DNA from: Hyphomicrobiales bacterium
Lineage (GTDB): Bacteria > Pseudomonadota > Alphaproteobacteria > Rhizobiales > Rhizobiaceae
Length of the DNA: 48,097 bases
Assembly: GCA_011087605.1 (NCBI GenBank)
Contig: JAALLE010000021.1
Span: forward strand, 1-48,097
Direction: 5' to 3'
Positions 18,210 through 26,851 of this stretch are shown piece after piece (within the stretch, counting starts at the first letter, position 1; every line of letters starts with the position of its first letter). A program made the position numbers and the translations under genes. Under the pieces are notes generated by a model. It saw only the letters and a list, made by a program, of their open reading frames with translations. It made no database searches and was not told where the DNA came from.

Positions 18210-18703
18210 CTTTGCTTAAGACGCGACAGGCACGTCAGGCCAGCCAGAACCATCAATATGGCAAAGACCGGTAGCAGGGTTTTCAGCAGGAATAGCCCGG
18301 GTAGACCGGAGACTTCTGGTGAGCCTTCGGCAATTAACCAGCTCTGCTGGACATAAGGCAATGAGGTTACAAATATTGTGGCCATCATCGGTAGCAGTAA
18401 CAGCCCTGTGCCGAACCATTCGATGCGTCTTTTGCCCGGTGTCGACAAACGCCCCCAGATCACATCAATGCGCACATGCTTGTTGCAGGCCAGGCCCCAG
18501 GCGGCGGCGAACATGAAAATCGAAGCGTGGAGGTATATGACCAGTTCCTGCAGCCACAGATAATTCGCTGCAAACAAGTAGCGCGCCAAGACTATGGCAA
18601 ACTGAACCGTCACCACCAGCAGCAGCAAACGCCCGCACAGGTATGCCAGAGACGACAACAACCGCTCCGCTCCGGGTACAAATCTGTCGGCGAGACCTTT
18701 CAT
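18206..18703 (-). CDS. dctQ: TRAP transporter small permease (DctQ), second copy
   Basis: A 165-residue small TRAP permease with four hydrophobic helices, the normal size for DctQ. The segment YLWLQELVIYLHASIFMFAAAWGLACNKHVRIDV is the family core. It is coupled by a 4-base overlap to the 458-residue DctM. It starts 55 bases after the large DctM-fusion gene, with a GC-rich hairpin in the gap. Confidence 0.88.
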   Translation of the reverse strand: MKGLADRFVPGAERLLSSLAYLCGRLLLLVVTVQFAIVLARYLFAANYLWLQELVIYLHASIFMFAAAWGLACNKHVRIDVIWGRLSTPGKRRIEWFGTGLLLLPMMATIFVTSLPYVQQSWLIAEGSPEVSGLPGLFLLKTLLPVFAILMVLAGLTCLSRLKQR

Positions 18704-18728
18704 ATGTGTCTCATATCCGCCTTTTTCC

Positions 18729-18746
18729 CCCGGCCCAAGGGCCGGG
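18729..18746. other. GC-rich intercistronic hairpin
   Basis: CCCGGCCC (18729-18736) and GGGCCGGG (18739-18746) pair perfectly. On the transcribed (-) strand the hairpin is followed by G/A, not T, so it is not a normal terminator. It lies in the 55-base gap between the DctM fusion and the second DctQ and could protect upstream mRNA from decay or tune expression. Confidence 0.5.
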
Positions 18747-18758
18747 AAGAAATCTTCA

Positions 18759-21413
18759 TCAGAAGTTTAGCGAAATATCGCGATGACCAGACTGGCAACT
18801 GGCAACGAACAGCCCCTGTTCGCGAGTCATGCGATTTTGTTGACGCATGCCGATCGTGCTTCGCAAGGCGTTCTGGTAGCTTGCCACGCCGGTGGTAAAA
18901 TCACCCTCTGCCTTGGCTCGCCATTCCAGCTGCTTGTTGTATGCCTTTTCCGCCCTGTCGAATTCCTTCAGCGCTTTTTCAACATCCGGCTTCTTCTTTT
19001 TCAGGGCGCGGCGAACTTTGTTCAGACCAGACTTCACCTTGGAGGCACCTTCCATATCCAACTTCTTGGCAAACTGGTTGACGACTTCGTGCATCTCGCT
19101 GGCATCACCGTTGGCAATTCTGTCCCGAAGCTCGCCAAATTCCATCGCCAATGCCGAATAGGCCTTAGACCCGGCTAACGTGTCCGACAAGGTCGATATC
19201 CCTTGATAGATGCCGTCGGCCTGACGGCGGAACTGCGTGCGAATTTTGTTTTCTTCGTTGGTCAACTTGGCAAAAGTAGCATGCCGCTCTTCCCATTGCG
19301 CCGGAATTTGAGCCAGCAGCGCATCGCGGTTCTCGGTTGCTATCGCAACGCGCGCCTCAATCTTCTCGCGGGCTGCCGCAAATTCATCGCCGCGCAGGCG
19401 AGACAAATCGGTTTCCCAACCCTTGATCTGAACCTCAAACACCCGGGCATCTCTTTGCAAGGCTCTGACAGTGCGATGGACGGGCCGATACTCCACTGCT
19501 GCAGCGGCGACGGCTGCTTCGGCTGCCTTGGCATCGATCAGCAATTGTTTGGCTTTTTCAACACCATCAAAGCTGGCAAGGAAGTCTTTGGAAATATTCT
19601 TCGGCAGGAAGCTTGCATCCAATTTTCCGGCTGCTCCAGCGGCGCTGGAAAGAGCCGTGCCAGAATCCACCAACTGGCCGTGAATATATTCTTCCACACA
19701 ATACTGAATGCGTGGATTGCGTGGCGGCGGAGCGGTTTCCGACAAGAACGATACGCGGTTCGGCAGATAATTCACCAGCGGCGGGTAGTTTGCAACAATG
19801 ACAAGAGCAATGAGCTGCAACACGATGAACGCGATCACCCCCTTGTACATGTCGATGGTTTTGACAATAGCCGGAGCCACACCACGCAGATAAAATAACG
19901 CAAATCCGAAGGGCGGGGTCAGGAAGGACGTCTGAATATTGAGACCAATCATGACGCCCAGCCATACGGCTGTGATGTTGGCTGATGGGTCGGCCAGCAG
20001 GATTGGTGCCACGATCGGCACCACAACCACCGCGATTTCAATAAAGTCGAGGAAAAATCCCAGAACAAAGATGACCGCCATGACGGTGATGAACTTGGCC
20101 CAGAAACCGCCGGGAATACCTTCGAGAAAGTGTTTGACCAACTCTTCGCCGCCAAAGGCGCGGAACGCGGCGGTCAACATGGCTGCACCCAAGAGAATGA
20201 TAAATACCAACGATGTCGCCTTGGCGGTTTCAATCATCACTTCGCCAAGCGTGTTTTCAATCTTGTAGGCCCGCCAGGCGCTCCAGATGAGCGACGTCAG
20301 CAGAACCGTCACGGCAACCAATGCCAGCGCAATGGCAATGGCGTCGGTGGAGTTGGAAATCGATTTTATGTTGGTATTGAAGTTGGCGACAATCGCGCCG
20401 ATTACGGCCAGGGACAGCAATGACAGGATGGCCGGTGTGAACGAATTCCGTTCTCCCTGAGTCAATCGATATCCGGCCATCAGCAGCGCGCCGGCTGCAC
20501 CAATGGCGCCGGCCTGATTGACCGTGGCAATACCGGAAATAATTGACCCCAGAACCAAAAAGATCAGCGCCAGCGGCGGCACAAGCGCCAGACCCAGCTG
20601 GAAGAAAAACTCCGCATTGAATCCTTTGTCGCTGCGCACCGGAGGAGCCACATGGGGACGCAACATGGCATAGACCAGGATGTAAATCATGTAGAGAGCA
20701 ACCAGCACCAGGCCCGGCACCAATGCGCCGAGGAACATTTCACCGGCGGACGTGGAAGTCACGTCGAAGGCCGACGGCATGGAGAGTTCGCCGGTAGTTT
20801 CCTTGTGCAATGCCTTGCGCAGCGTCGACGCCTGATCAGTGGCAGATGCGAGCTGATCGGCAAGGATGATCAATACGATAGACGGTGGGATGATTTGCCC
20901 CAGTGTACCGGACGCGGCGATTGTTCCTGTGGCCAGTGACTTTGAGTAATTGTTGCGCAGCATTGCGGGCAGTGAAATTAACCCCATGGCAACAACCGTG
21001 GCACCAACAATGCCGGTCGTGGCAGCCAGCAAGGCACCAACGAAGACAACCGATATTCCCAGTCCACCAGGAACCGGTCCAAACAGTTGCGCCATGGTGA
21101 TCAGCAAATCTTCGGCAATCTTGGAACGCTGCAGCATGATGCCCATAAAAATGAACAACGGGATGGCAATCAGTGTATCTCGCTCAACCTCCCAATAAAC
21201 GCCGCGCAGGTTCAGCACCCCGGCCGATAGCCATTGTCCGCCATCGCCTTGGGCGAAATAGGCCCCGGGGTCTCCGGCGAACAAATAACCACACGCCGTG
21301 GCTGCCGCGATGGTCAATATTGCTGATCCGGGCAATGCAAATGCAACCGGATAGCCAGAACCCAGCGCGGCTGCCATCAGGACGACCAGCAATGCGAGAA
21401 ATACGAGTTCCAT
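18759..21413 (-). CDS. dctM: TRAP large permease DctM with long C-terminal helical extension
   Basis: An 884-residue protein. Residues 1 to about 545 form a DctM permease (IPLFIFMGIMLQRSKIAEDLL, TTGIVGATVVAMGLISLPAML, ASGTLGQIIPPSIVLIILADQ, NIQTSFLTPPFGFALFYLRGVA) with an enlarged middle region of extra membrane segments compared with the 458-residue copy. Residues from about 550 to 884 are a soluble, Ala/Lys/Glu-rich, mostly helical extension (for example KSGLNKVRRALKKKKPDVEK) that should form coiled coils and end in the cytoplasm or periplasm. I do not recognise a named domain there. Its operon partners are the 331-residue DctQ and the binding protein. The frame is continuous, so this is a real fusion and not a sequencing join. 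Confidence 0.9.
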   Translation of the reverse strand: MELVFLALLVVLMAAALGSGYPVAFALPGSAILTIAAATACGYLFAGDPGAYFAQGDGGQWLSAGVLNLRGVYWEVERDTLIAIPLFIFMGIMLQRSKIAEDLLITMAQLFGPVPGGLGISVVFVGALLAATTGIVGATVVAMGLISLPAMLRNNYSKSLATGTIAASGTLGQIIPPSIVLIILADQLASATDQASTLRKALHKETTGELSMPSAFDVTSTSAGEMFLGALVPGLVLVALYMIYILVYAMLRPHVAPPVRSDKGFNAEFFFQLGLALVPPLALIFLVLGSIISGIATVNQAGAIGAAGALLMAGYRLTQGERNSFTPAILSLLSLAVIGAIVANFNTNIKSISNSTDAIAIALALVAVTVLLTSLIWSAWRAYKIENTLGEVMIETAKATSLVFIILLGAAMLTAAFRAFGGEELVKHFLEGIPGGFWAKFITVMAVIFVLGFFLDFIEIAVVVVPIVAPILLADPSANITAVWLGVMIGLNIQTSFLTPPFGFALFYLRGVAPAIVKTIDMYKGVIAFIVLQLIALVIVANYPPLVNYLPNRVSFLSETAPPPRNPRIQYCVEEYIHGQLVDSGTALSSAAGAAGKLDASFLPKNISKDFLASFDGVEKAKQLLIDAKAAEAAVAAAAVEYRPVHRTVRALQRDARVFEVQIKGWETDLSRLRGDEFAAAREKIEARVAIATENRDALLAQIPAQWEERHATFAKLTNEENKIRTQFRRQADGIYQGISTLSDTLAGSKAYSALAMEFGELRDRIANGDASEMHEVVNQFAKKLDMEGASKVKSGLNKVRRALKKKKPDVEKALKEFDRAEKAYNKQLEWRAKAEGDFTTGVASYQNALRSTIGMRQQNRMTREQGLFVASCQSGHRDISLNF

Positions 21414-21434
21414 TTGTCTTACCCCAATATCCCG

Positions 21435-22430
21435 TTAATGCGCTGCAACTTCGCGGTTCAACCGCGTGCCGGGTTCATCTCGATAGTCAGCCACCGATTC
21501 CATCATGTAGCTGACAAATTGAATGAGCATGGTGATGGCAAAGATCACCAGAAACGATGCCATGAGATATTTCACATACATGCCAAAACCGGATTGGGAG
21601 ACTTCAAAATTGACCACCGGGCCATAAACAATGGATCCTTTGCCATCGAGGCAGACGATAATAATGGTCCAACACAATGTAATGCCTAGCAATATCGTGC
21701 TGATCGCGTTCAAAAAGCCCTTGGTCTTGTTTTGCAATCCTGCATAAAAAATATCGACCCGCACATGTCCTTCTTCCAGCAAAGTATAGGCTGACGCGAA
21801 CAGGAACAGCGCCGCATACCAGAACCGAACCAGGTCACCCATGAAGGCCTGTTCGTAGGAAAATACAAACCGTGTAATCACAATGGCCAGTTCCGCAATC
21901 ACGATCAGCAATGCCAGCCAATGAAATCCGAGAGTTTTTGAGCGCAACGCGACCAGCAATGCCAGCAAAATCATGGGAACATGCACCCAGGGTCCCCGAA
22001 AGGCCGAGCGGCCCAGATCAAGCGTTAAATCCTTGCCAACGATCGATTCCAGCAATCCCTCCACACGAAGGAAGGAAATTGCCATATCCGCCAATCCAAT
22101 AAACAGGACGGCAAAGAAAGCCCAACGAACCAGCACTGCGTTAAAGTCAGAAATCGCTGCTGCGTCCTTGCGCAAGCCGACCGACGGACTGCGCCACACC
22201 CACACGATGGCCAGCCCGATGGCGATCGCATAGACAATCCATTGAAGGTAAGAAAGTGCCGTGGCGGTTTCACCATAGACCGATGCAGCCCCCGGCCATC
22301 CATATGAATGAGTGAGAATATTGCTTACCATCCAGACGGCGAAATGAGCCAGGATGGCCCATCCAAATGCGCGAGTCACAAATACCAGTCTGCTTTGCGA
22401 ACTAATGTCGCCAGCTCGGTCCAAACTCAT
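21435..22430 (-). CDS. dctQ: Enlarged TRAP small permease (DctQ-like)
   Basis: A 331-residue membrane protein, about twice the usual DctQ size. The C-terminal half is the DctQ core (FWYAALFLFASAYTLLEEGHVRVDIFYAGL, then further helices). The N-terminal half adds about four membrane segments (AFGWAILAHFAVWMVSNIL onward) with no DctQ motif. It lies 21 bases upstream of the 884-residue DctM and 198 bases after the binding-protein gene. Enlargement of both membrane subunits suggests a co-evolved TRAP subtype. The 198 bases upstream contain the binding-protein terminator hairpin. Confidence 0.85.
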   Translation of the reverse strand: MSLDRAGDISSQSRLVFVTRAFGWAILAHFAVWMVSNILTHSYGWPGAASVYGETATALSYLQWIVYAIAIGLAIVWVWRSPSVGLRKDAAAISDFNAVLVRWAFFAVLFIGLADMAISFLRVEGLLESIVGKDLTLDLGRSAFRGPWVHVPMILLALLVALRSKTLGFHWLALLIVIAELAIVITRFVFSYEQAFMGDLVRFWYAALFLFASAYTLLEEGHVRVDIFYAGLQNKTKGFLNAISTILLGITLCWTIIIVCLDGKGSIVYGPVVNFEVSQSGFGMYVKYLMASFLVIFAITMLIQFVSYMMESVADYRDEPGTRLNREVAAH

Positions 22431-22581
22431 GATCCCCTGTGCCTCCCAACACGATAGACGCAGACTGTTCTAGGGCCCAAGTGTTCCCGCGTCGTGGGTC
22501 TATTGCCCGCCGAATAAACAGGCAGATATTCGTTTGAATATCAAATTATTTTGATGCGCCGGTACCGCCGGCCATAAGAGA

Positions 22582-22605
22582 AGAACGGGGCCGTGGCCCC
22601 GTTCT
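22582..22605 (-). terminator. Hairpin after the TRAP binding-protein gene
   Basis: An 11-bp perfect inverted repeat (22582-22592 with 22595-22605) lies 24 bases past the binding-protein stop. The following - strand bases are T/C-rich (TTCTCTTA) but not a pure T run, so it is a weak terminator or an mRNA-end hairpin allowing read-through to the permease genes. Confidence 0.6.
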
Positions 22606-22628
22606 CAAATTCCGTTAAATCCGGACTG

Positions 22629-23717
22629 TTAGATGTCCAACACACGGTTGCGCTGATTGACGTAAGCAATCTCAGCTTTGGCGCGCCATCCGGCGATTTC
22701 ACGCATTGATGCCTGATAGCTGTCGTCAATTTTCTTGGCGAGATCCGAATGCGCCCGTGTTTCTTCGAACACTTCAGCAGCAGCTTCACCAAATGAATCC
22801 CAAACGTCGTCGCTGAATTCACGAGTCTGCACACCGTTTTCAGCAACCATCTTGGCGAGATATTCACCGTTTTTGGCGATGGCTTCTTCAACCTGTGCGG
22901 AGTTTTCCTCAAGGCAGGCAGCTGTGATGACGGCCTGTTCCCAAGAAGAAAGTCCATCCCACCAGGCCTTGTTCATGCCCATGCCCAGGCTACTGCCCGG
23001 TTCGTGCATGCCAGCAGTGTAATAGTACTTGGCGGCTTCGTAGAACTTCATGAAATAGTCGTTGAACGGGCCAACCCATTCCGTTGCTTCGATGGAGCCG
23101 GATACGAGGTTTTCGTAAATCTGGCCGCCGGGAAGAGAAACAGGTGAAGCGCCAAGTTTGGCCATCACGTCACCACCCAGACCCGGGATACGCATTTTCA
23201 GGCCCTTAAGGTCGTCGGCAGAATTGATTTCCTTGTTAAACCAGCCACCAGCTTGAGCACCGGTACCGCCACAGGCAACAGCCTTCAGGCCGAATTCGCC
23301 AGACACTTCATCCCAAAGTTCCTGACCGCCACCGAATTTGATCCAGGCGTTCCATTCCGGCGTCGTCATGCCAAACGGTACAGACGTGAAATATGCAAAA
23401 CCCGGATGCTTGCCTTTCCAGTAGTATTCAGCAGCAATATAGGCGTTGGAATTGCCGTTGCGGACTTCATCAAACGAGTCAAACGCACCAACGCGCTCGC
23501 CTGCGGCGAAATATTTGGTGGTGATCTTGCCTTCAGAAAGCTCGGTAATACGGGCAGCCAGACGCTGAGCCGAGATACCAAGACCCGGAAAGTCCCGCGG
23601 CCAGGTTGACACAATTGTCATTTCCTTGATGCCCTGAGACAAAGCAGGCGTAGCCAGTGCGGCAGCTCCTACTGTACCGGCGACACCGGCTTTTTTGATA
23701 AATGAACGTCTATCCAT
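22629..23717 (-). CDS. dctP: TRAP transporter substrate-binding protein (DctP/TakP type)
   Basis: A 362-residue periplasmic solute receptor. The N-terminus MDRRSFIKKAGVAGTVGAAA is a twin-arginine signal, typical of the TakP-like subgroup that binds 2-oxo acids and similar carboxylates. The mature part shows the family pattern: RLAARITELSEGKITTKYF, FTSVPFGMTTPEWNAWI, LKGLKMRIPGLGGDVMAKLG, and SIEATEWVGPFNDY with the carboxylate-coordinating region. It is the first gene of the leftward TRAP operon and diverges from the sensor kinase across 193 bases that should hold both promoters. The ligand is an inference; TakP relatives bind 2-oxo acid salts, which would suit the oxidoreductase downstream. 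Confidence 0.92.
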   Translation of the reverse strand: MDRRSFIKKAGVAGTVGAAALATPALSQGIKEMTIVSTWPRDFPGLGISAQRLAARITELSEGKITTKYFAAGERVGAFDSFDEVRNGNSNAYIAAEYYWKGKHPGFAYFTSVPFGMTTPEWNAWIKFGGGQELWDEVSGEFGLKAVACGGTGAQAGGWFNKEINSADDLKGLKMRIPGLGGDVMAKLGASPVSLPGGQIYENLVSGSIEATEWVGPFNDYFMKFYEAAKYYYTAGMHEPGSSLGMGMNKAWWDGLSSWEQAVITAACLEENSAQVEEAIAKNGEYLAKMVAENGVQTREFSDDVWDSFGEAAAEVFEETRAHSDLAKKIDDSYQASMREIAGWRAKAEIAYVNQRNRVLDI

Positions 23718-23910
23718 GGTTTATATCCTCCCATTTCGTTCACAAAGAAGCCCCGACCGAATATCCGACCGAGACATATGAATATGCTACGGTTCCTTTA
23801 CACCACGCCTCAAAGTCCCGCACAATTGGGTACTTCTACGGAGGTGCATTGCCCTAATCCTGAATTTAGGATCGAACCCACAAAATGCATATGGTTGATA
23901 TACAGAGGAA

Positions 23911-25329
23911 ATGCCGTTGAACTTCAAGACAAAACTTCTCGGTGCGTCTGTATTGCCGGTTATTTTGATCTCCCTGGCATCTTTCTGGGTGATCCGCGGC
24001 GAGTCGCAAACGCTTGCACGAACGCAAATTGCCGAAGTTGAAAATCGCACCATGGCAGCGCGACGCTCGGAACTTGAAAAAATGAACCAGCTGGCGCTCA
24101 ACGCCATACGCGGTCTCTATGAAGACACGGCCCTTCCTGAACACGTGGCCCAGCAGCGCGCCAAAAAGATGTTGCACGACATGGCTTATGGCGAGGATGG
24201 ATATTTCTTTGTCTACGACGAAACCGGCACCAATATTGTGCATCCCCGCCTGGCCAACCTGGTGGGGAAAAACTGGTGGGACCTGCAGGATCCCAATGGT
24301 GACTATGTTATTCGAAATCTGATCAACGTGGCCAAGGCCGGCGGGGGTTTTCATGAATATGTCTGGAACAAGCCGTCGACCGGCAAACTCGCCAGCAAGG
24401 TTGGCCATGCTGTTTTTCTCGATAAATGGAAATGGATGATCGGGACAGGCCTGTATACAGATGATGTGGAAGCCGAAGTAGCCGCCATGCGCGGAACATT
24501 GCAGTCCTCGATTAATCAAACCACGTCGGTTTTGCTCGTGCTCTTTGCAGCGGGAGTATTACTGGCTGCGCTGTTTACCTGGGCCATTCGATTGTCGGAG
24601 CAACGGTTTGCCAATCAGCGGCTCAAGGATCTCACTCACCGGATCGTCGAAGTACAGGAAGACGAGCGCAAACGCGTATCGACAGAACTTCATGACGGCA
24701 TTTCACAGATGCTTGTTTCAGCCCGTTATGGGTTGGATCAGGCCATGGCGCATGTCGGCAAAACCGCCTCTGCCAAGTCAGCGCTGGAAAAGTCCATGGT
24801 GACAATTGAAAATGCCATTGCCGAGGTACGGCGAATTTCAATGGCGCTGCGACCCTCGGTTCTTGATGACATTGGACTGGCAGCAGCAATTGCAAGCCTT
24901 GGGCGGGAGTTCGGCGAACATGCCGAAATACATGTTACAATCAATGTAGTGCGGCTCGAGAAACGGCTGACATCAAAGGCACAAACGGCCCTATATCGGG
25001 TGGCCCAGGAGGCACTCACCAATATCGCCAAACACGCAAAAGCCAGCAATGTCTGGATCACGTTGCAGCACGACAGTCAAAACGTGGTGTTGACCATTGA
25101 AGACGATGGCCTGATACGCGGTGATATATTAAGTCGCCAGTCAGGTGATAAGTTGCAGGGCATGGGATTGCGCAATATGCGCGAACGAATGGATGCCTTT
25201 CAGGGGCATCTGGACATTCGAAGTTCAAAACAGGGCGGACTGGTGGTGGAAGCCCGTATCCCGATTAGTCCGGAATGGTTCAAGGCACAAAATGACAACC
25301 AAGGAAGAGACAAACCTCATGCAGCCTGA
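23911..25329 (+). CDS. Cache-domain sensor histidine kinase (NarX/UhpB type)
   Basis: A 472-residue membrane sensor. An N-terminal helix (about 8-26) and a second helix (about 207-230) flank a periplasmic single-Cache domain (MAYGEDGYFFVYDETGTNIV, WKWMIGTGLYTDDVE). The cytoplasmic HisKA_3 dimerisation motif ERKRVSTELHDGISQML has the phospho-acceptor His261. A HATPase domain follows (EALTNIAKHAKAS, GMGLRNMRERM). AGAGGA stands just before the ATG. It diverges from the TRAP binding-protein gene and overlaps its response regulator by 11 bases. sCache domains often sense small carboxylates, so control of the TRAP operon is likely. Confidence 0.92.
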   Translation: MPLNFKTKLLGASVLPVILISLASFWVIRGESQTLARTQIAEVENRTMAARRSELEKMNQLALNAIRGLYEDTALPEHVAQQRAKKMLHDMAYGEDGYFFVYDETGTNIVHPRLANLVGKNWWDLQDPNGDYVIRNLINVAKAGGGFHEYVWNKPSTGKLASKVGHAVFLDKWKWMIGTGLYTDDVEAEVAAMRGTLQSSINQTTSVLLVLFAAGVLLAALFTWAIRLSEQRFANQRLKDLTHRIVEVQEDERKRVSTELHDGISQMLVSARYGLDQAMAHVGKTASAKSALEKSMVTIENAIAEVRRISMALRPSVLDDIGLAAAIASLGREFGEHAEIHVTINVVRLEKRLTSKAQTALYRVAQEALTNIAKHAKASNVWITLQHDSQNVVLTIEDDGLIRGDILSRQSGDKLQGMGLRNMRERMDAFQGHLDIRSSKQGGLVVEARIPISPEWFKAQNDNQGRDKPHAA

Positions 25330-25951
25330 AAGGCCGGTGCGATTGTTGATAGTTGACGATCACGAACTGGTCCGTGACGGCATTCGCGCACGATTAGAAA
25401 GCGAAAAAGAGCTTGAAATAATCGGCGAGGCCGAAAACGGGCGACAGGCTGTTGCCCTGGTTGAACAACTGCAGCCAGATCTCGTTATGCTCGACATCAA
25501 TATGCCCGAAATGAACGGTCTGGACGCGGTAGAAGAAATTCGCTCCCGTGATCTTCCCTGCAACATTTTAATGCTGTCGCTGTATGACAATTCCGAATAT
25601 GTGCGGCGCGCCATGGACTTGGGGACCAACGGCTATCTGTTAAAGGATGTGTCGCAGTCAGAGATGGCCAAAGCCATAAAAATTGCTGCAGGCGGTGGAT
25701 TTTATATCAGCGAAAGCCTGGCTCTTTCGCTGGGTGACTTGGGCGAAACAAATGATCCCTACAACCTGACAGACAGGGAGCGGGAAATTCTGGTGGCCAT
25801 CGCGAGTGGCAAACTCAACAAACAAATTGCAGGTGAGCTGGATATTTCGGTTCGAACGGTTGAAAGCCATCGCAGCGCAATCAGGCATAAAACCGGAGGT
25901 GGAAATGCCGCAGGGCTTACCAGAATAGCCGCCGAACTTGGCCTCACCTGA
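25319..25951 (+). CDS. NarL/FixJ-family response regulator
   Basis: A 210-residue two-component regulator. The receiver domain shows LLIVDDHELVRDG, phospho-acceptor Asp59 in MLDINMP, and LLKDVS with the conserved Lys. The C-terminal LuxR-type helix-turn-helix is LTDREREILVAIASGKLNKQI then VRTVESHRSAIRHK. The start at 25319 is chosen because AAGGAAGAG lies about 10 bases upstream; longer in-frame starts to 25145 or 25292 lie inside the kinase gene. It overlaps the kinase stop, so the two form a pair. Likely targets are the divergent TRAP operon and perhaps the linked oxidoreductase. Confidence 0.92.
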   Translation: MQPERPVRLLIVDDHELVRDGIRARLESEKELEIIGEAENGRQAVALVEQLQPDLVMLDINMPEMNGLDAVEEIRSRDLPCNILMLSLYDNSEYVRRAMDLGTNGYLLKDVSQSEMAKAIKIAAGGGFYISESLALSLGDLGETNDPYNLTDREREILVAIASGKLNKQIAGELDISVRTVESHRSAIRHKTGGGNAAGLTRIAAELGLT

Positions 25952-26065
25952 TTTCGAAAAATTGACCAGGCCTGAATAATTCGCGTTTCACAATTTCCTA
26001 TGATCACCTATATTGTTTCTTAACATCCCATTTCGTTGGAACATGACAAACATTCTGGACTACCC

Positions 26066-26851
26066 ATGTCAAAACCTCTTATCGCCATCACATCTGACTA
26101 CAAGGACGTCGAGCCCTATATGTGGCATGCAACGCCTTCCCCCTATATCGACGCAGCGACACAGGTGTCGGATGTGATTCCGATGATTGTGCCAAGTATC
26201 GGCGACAAACTGGAGGTTGATTCTCTGCTGGACCGGATCGACGGCCTCTTGGTGACTGGTTCGAGAAGCAACGTGCATCCCAGCAATTATGGACAGGACC
26301 CAACTGAAGACCACGCTCCATTTGACGAAGCTCGCGATGCGACCACCCTGCCGCTGATCAAACGTGCCGTTGAGCGTGGTATTCCGGTATTGGCCATTTG
26401 CCGTGGCATACAAGAGCTCAATGTCGCGTTTGGAGGTTCAATCACGGCCAACTTTCAAAAAACTCGTCAGATTGACGGCCATGGCTACCCTTGGGAAGGC
26501 ACAATGGACGAGCGATTTGCCCTGGCCCACGGATTGCAAATCGACCCCAACAGCTGCATCGCAGACATACTCAGAAATGAAATTGTCGACGATTCCGTTC
26601 AGGTGAACTCGCTGCACACTCAGGCTTTGGATCAACTGGGGCAGCTTGTCGAGGTTGAAGCCGTATCCGAAGACGGTACAATTGAAGCTGTCACAATCAA
26701 GGATGCGCCCGGATTTGTGGTTGGAGTTCAATGGCATCCTGAGTACTGGGCTGTAGAGGACCAGACGTCCAATACGATCCTGCGAACTTTTGGGGACGCA
26801 GCGCGACGATATCTTGCGCAAAAACAGAGCATTCCGGTGGCAGCAGAATGA
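26066..26851 (+). CDS. Class I glutamine amidotransferase-like gamma-glutamyl hydrolase (peptidase C26, PuuD-like)
   Basis: A 261-residue cytoplasmic hydrolase. Seen: IAITSDYKDVEPY at the N-terminus, the GLLVTGSRSNVHPSNYG oxyanion region, nucleophile Cys112 in AICRGIQELN, and the His224/Glu226 pair in VQWHPEYW. PuuD relatives cleave gamma-glutamyl amide bonds, for example gamma-glutamyl-GABA. ATG 26066 is chosen over an in-frame TTG at 26036. Its stop overlaps the nitrile hydratase alpha ATG (ATGA, 26848-26851), so it is coupled to nitrile metabolism. The role could be removal of gamma-glutamyl groups from an amine substrate, which is inference. Confidence 0.88.
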   Translation: MSKPLIAITSDYKDVEPYMWHATPSPYIDAATQVSDVIPMIVPSIGDKLEVDSLLDRIDGLLVTGSRSNVHPSNYGQDPTEDHAPFDEARDATTLPLIKRAVERGIPVLAICRGIQELNVAFGGSITANFQKTRQIDGHGYPWEGTMDERFALAHGLQIDPNSCIADILRNEIVDDSVQVNSLHTQALDQLGQLVEVEAVSEDGTIEAVTIKDAPGFVVGVQWHPEYWAVEDQTSNTILRTFGDAARRYLAQKQSIPVAAE

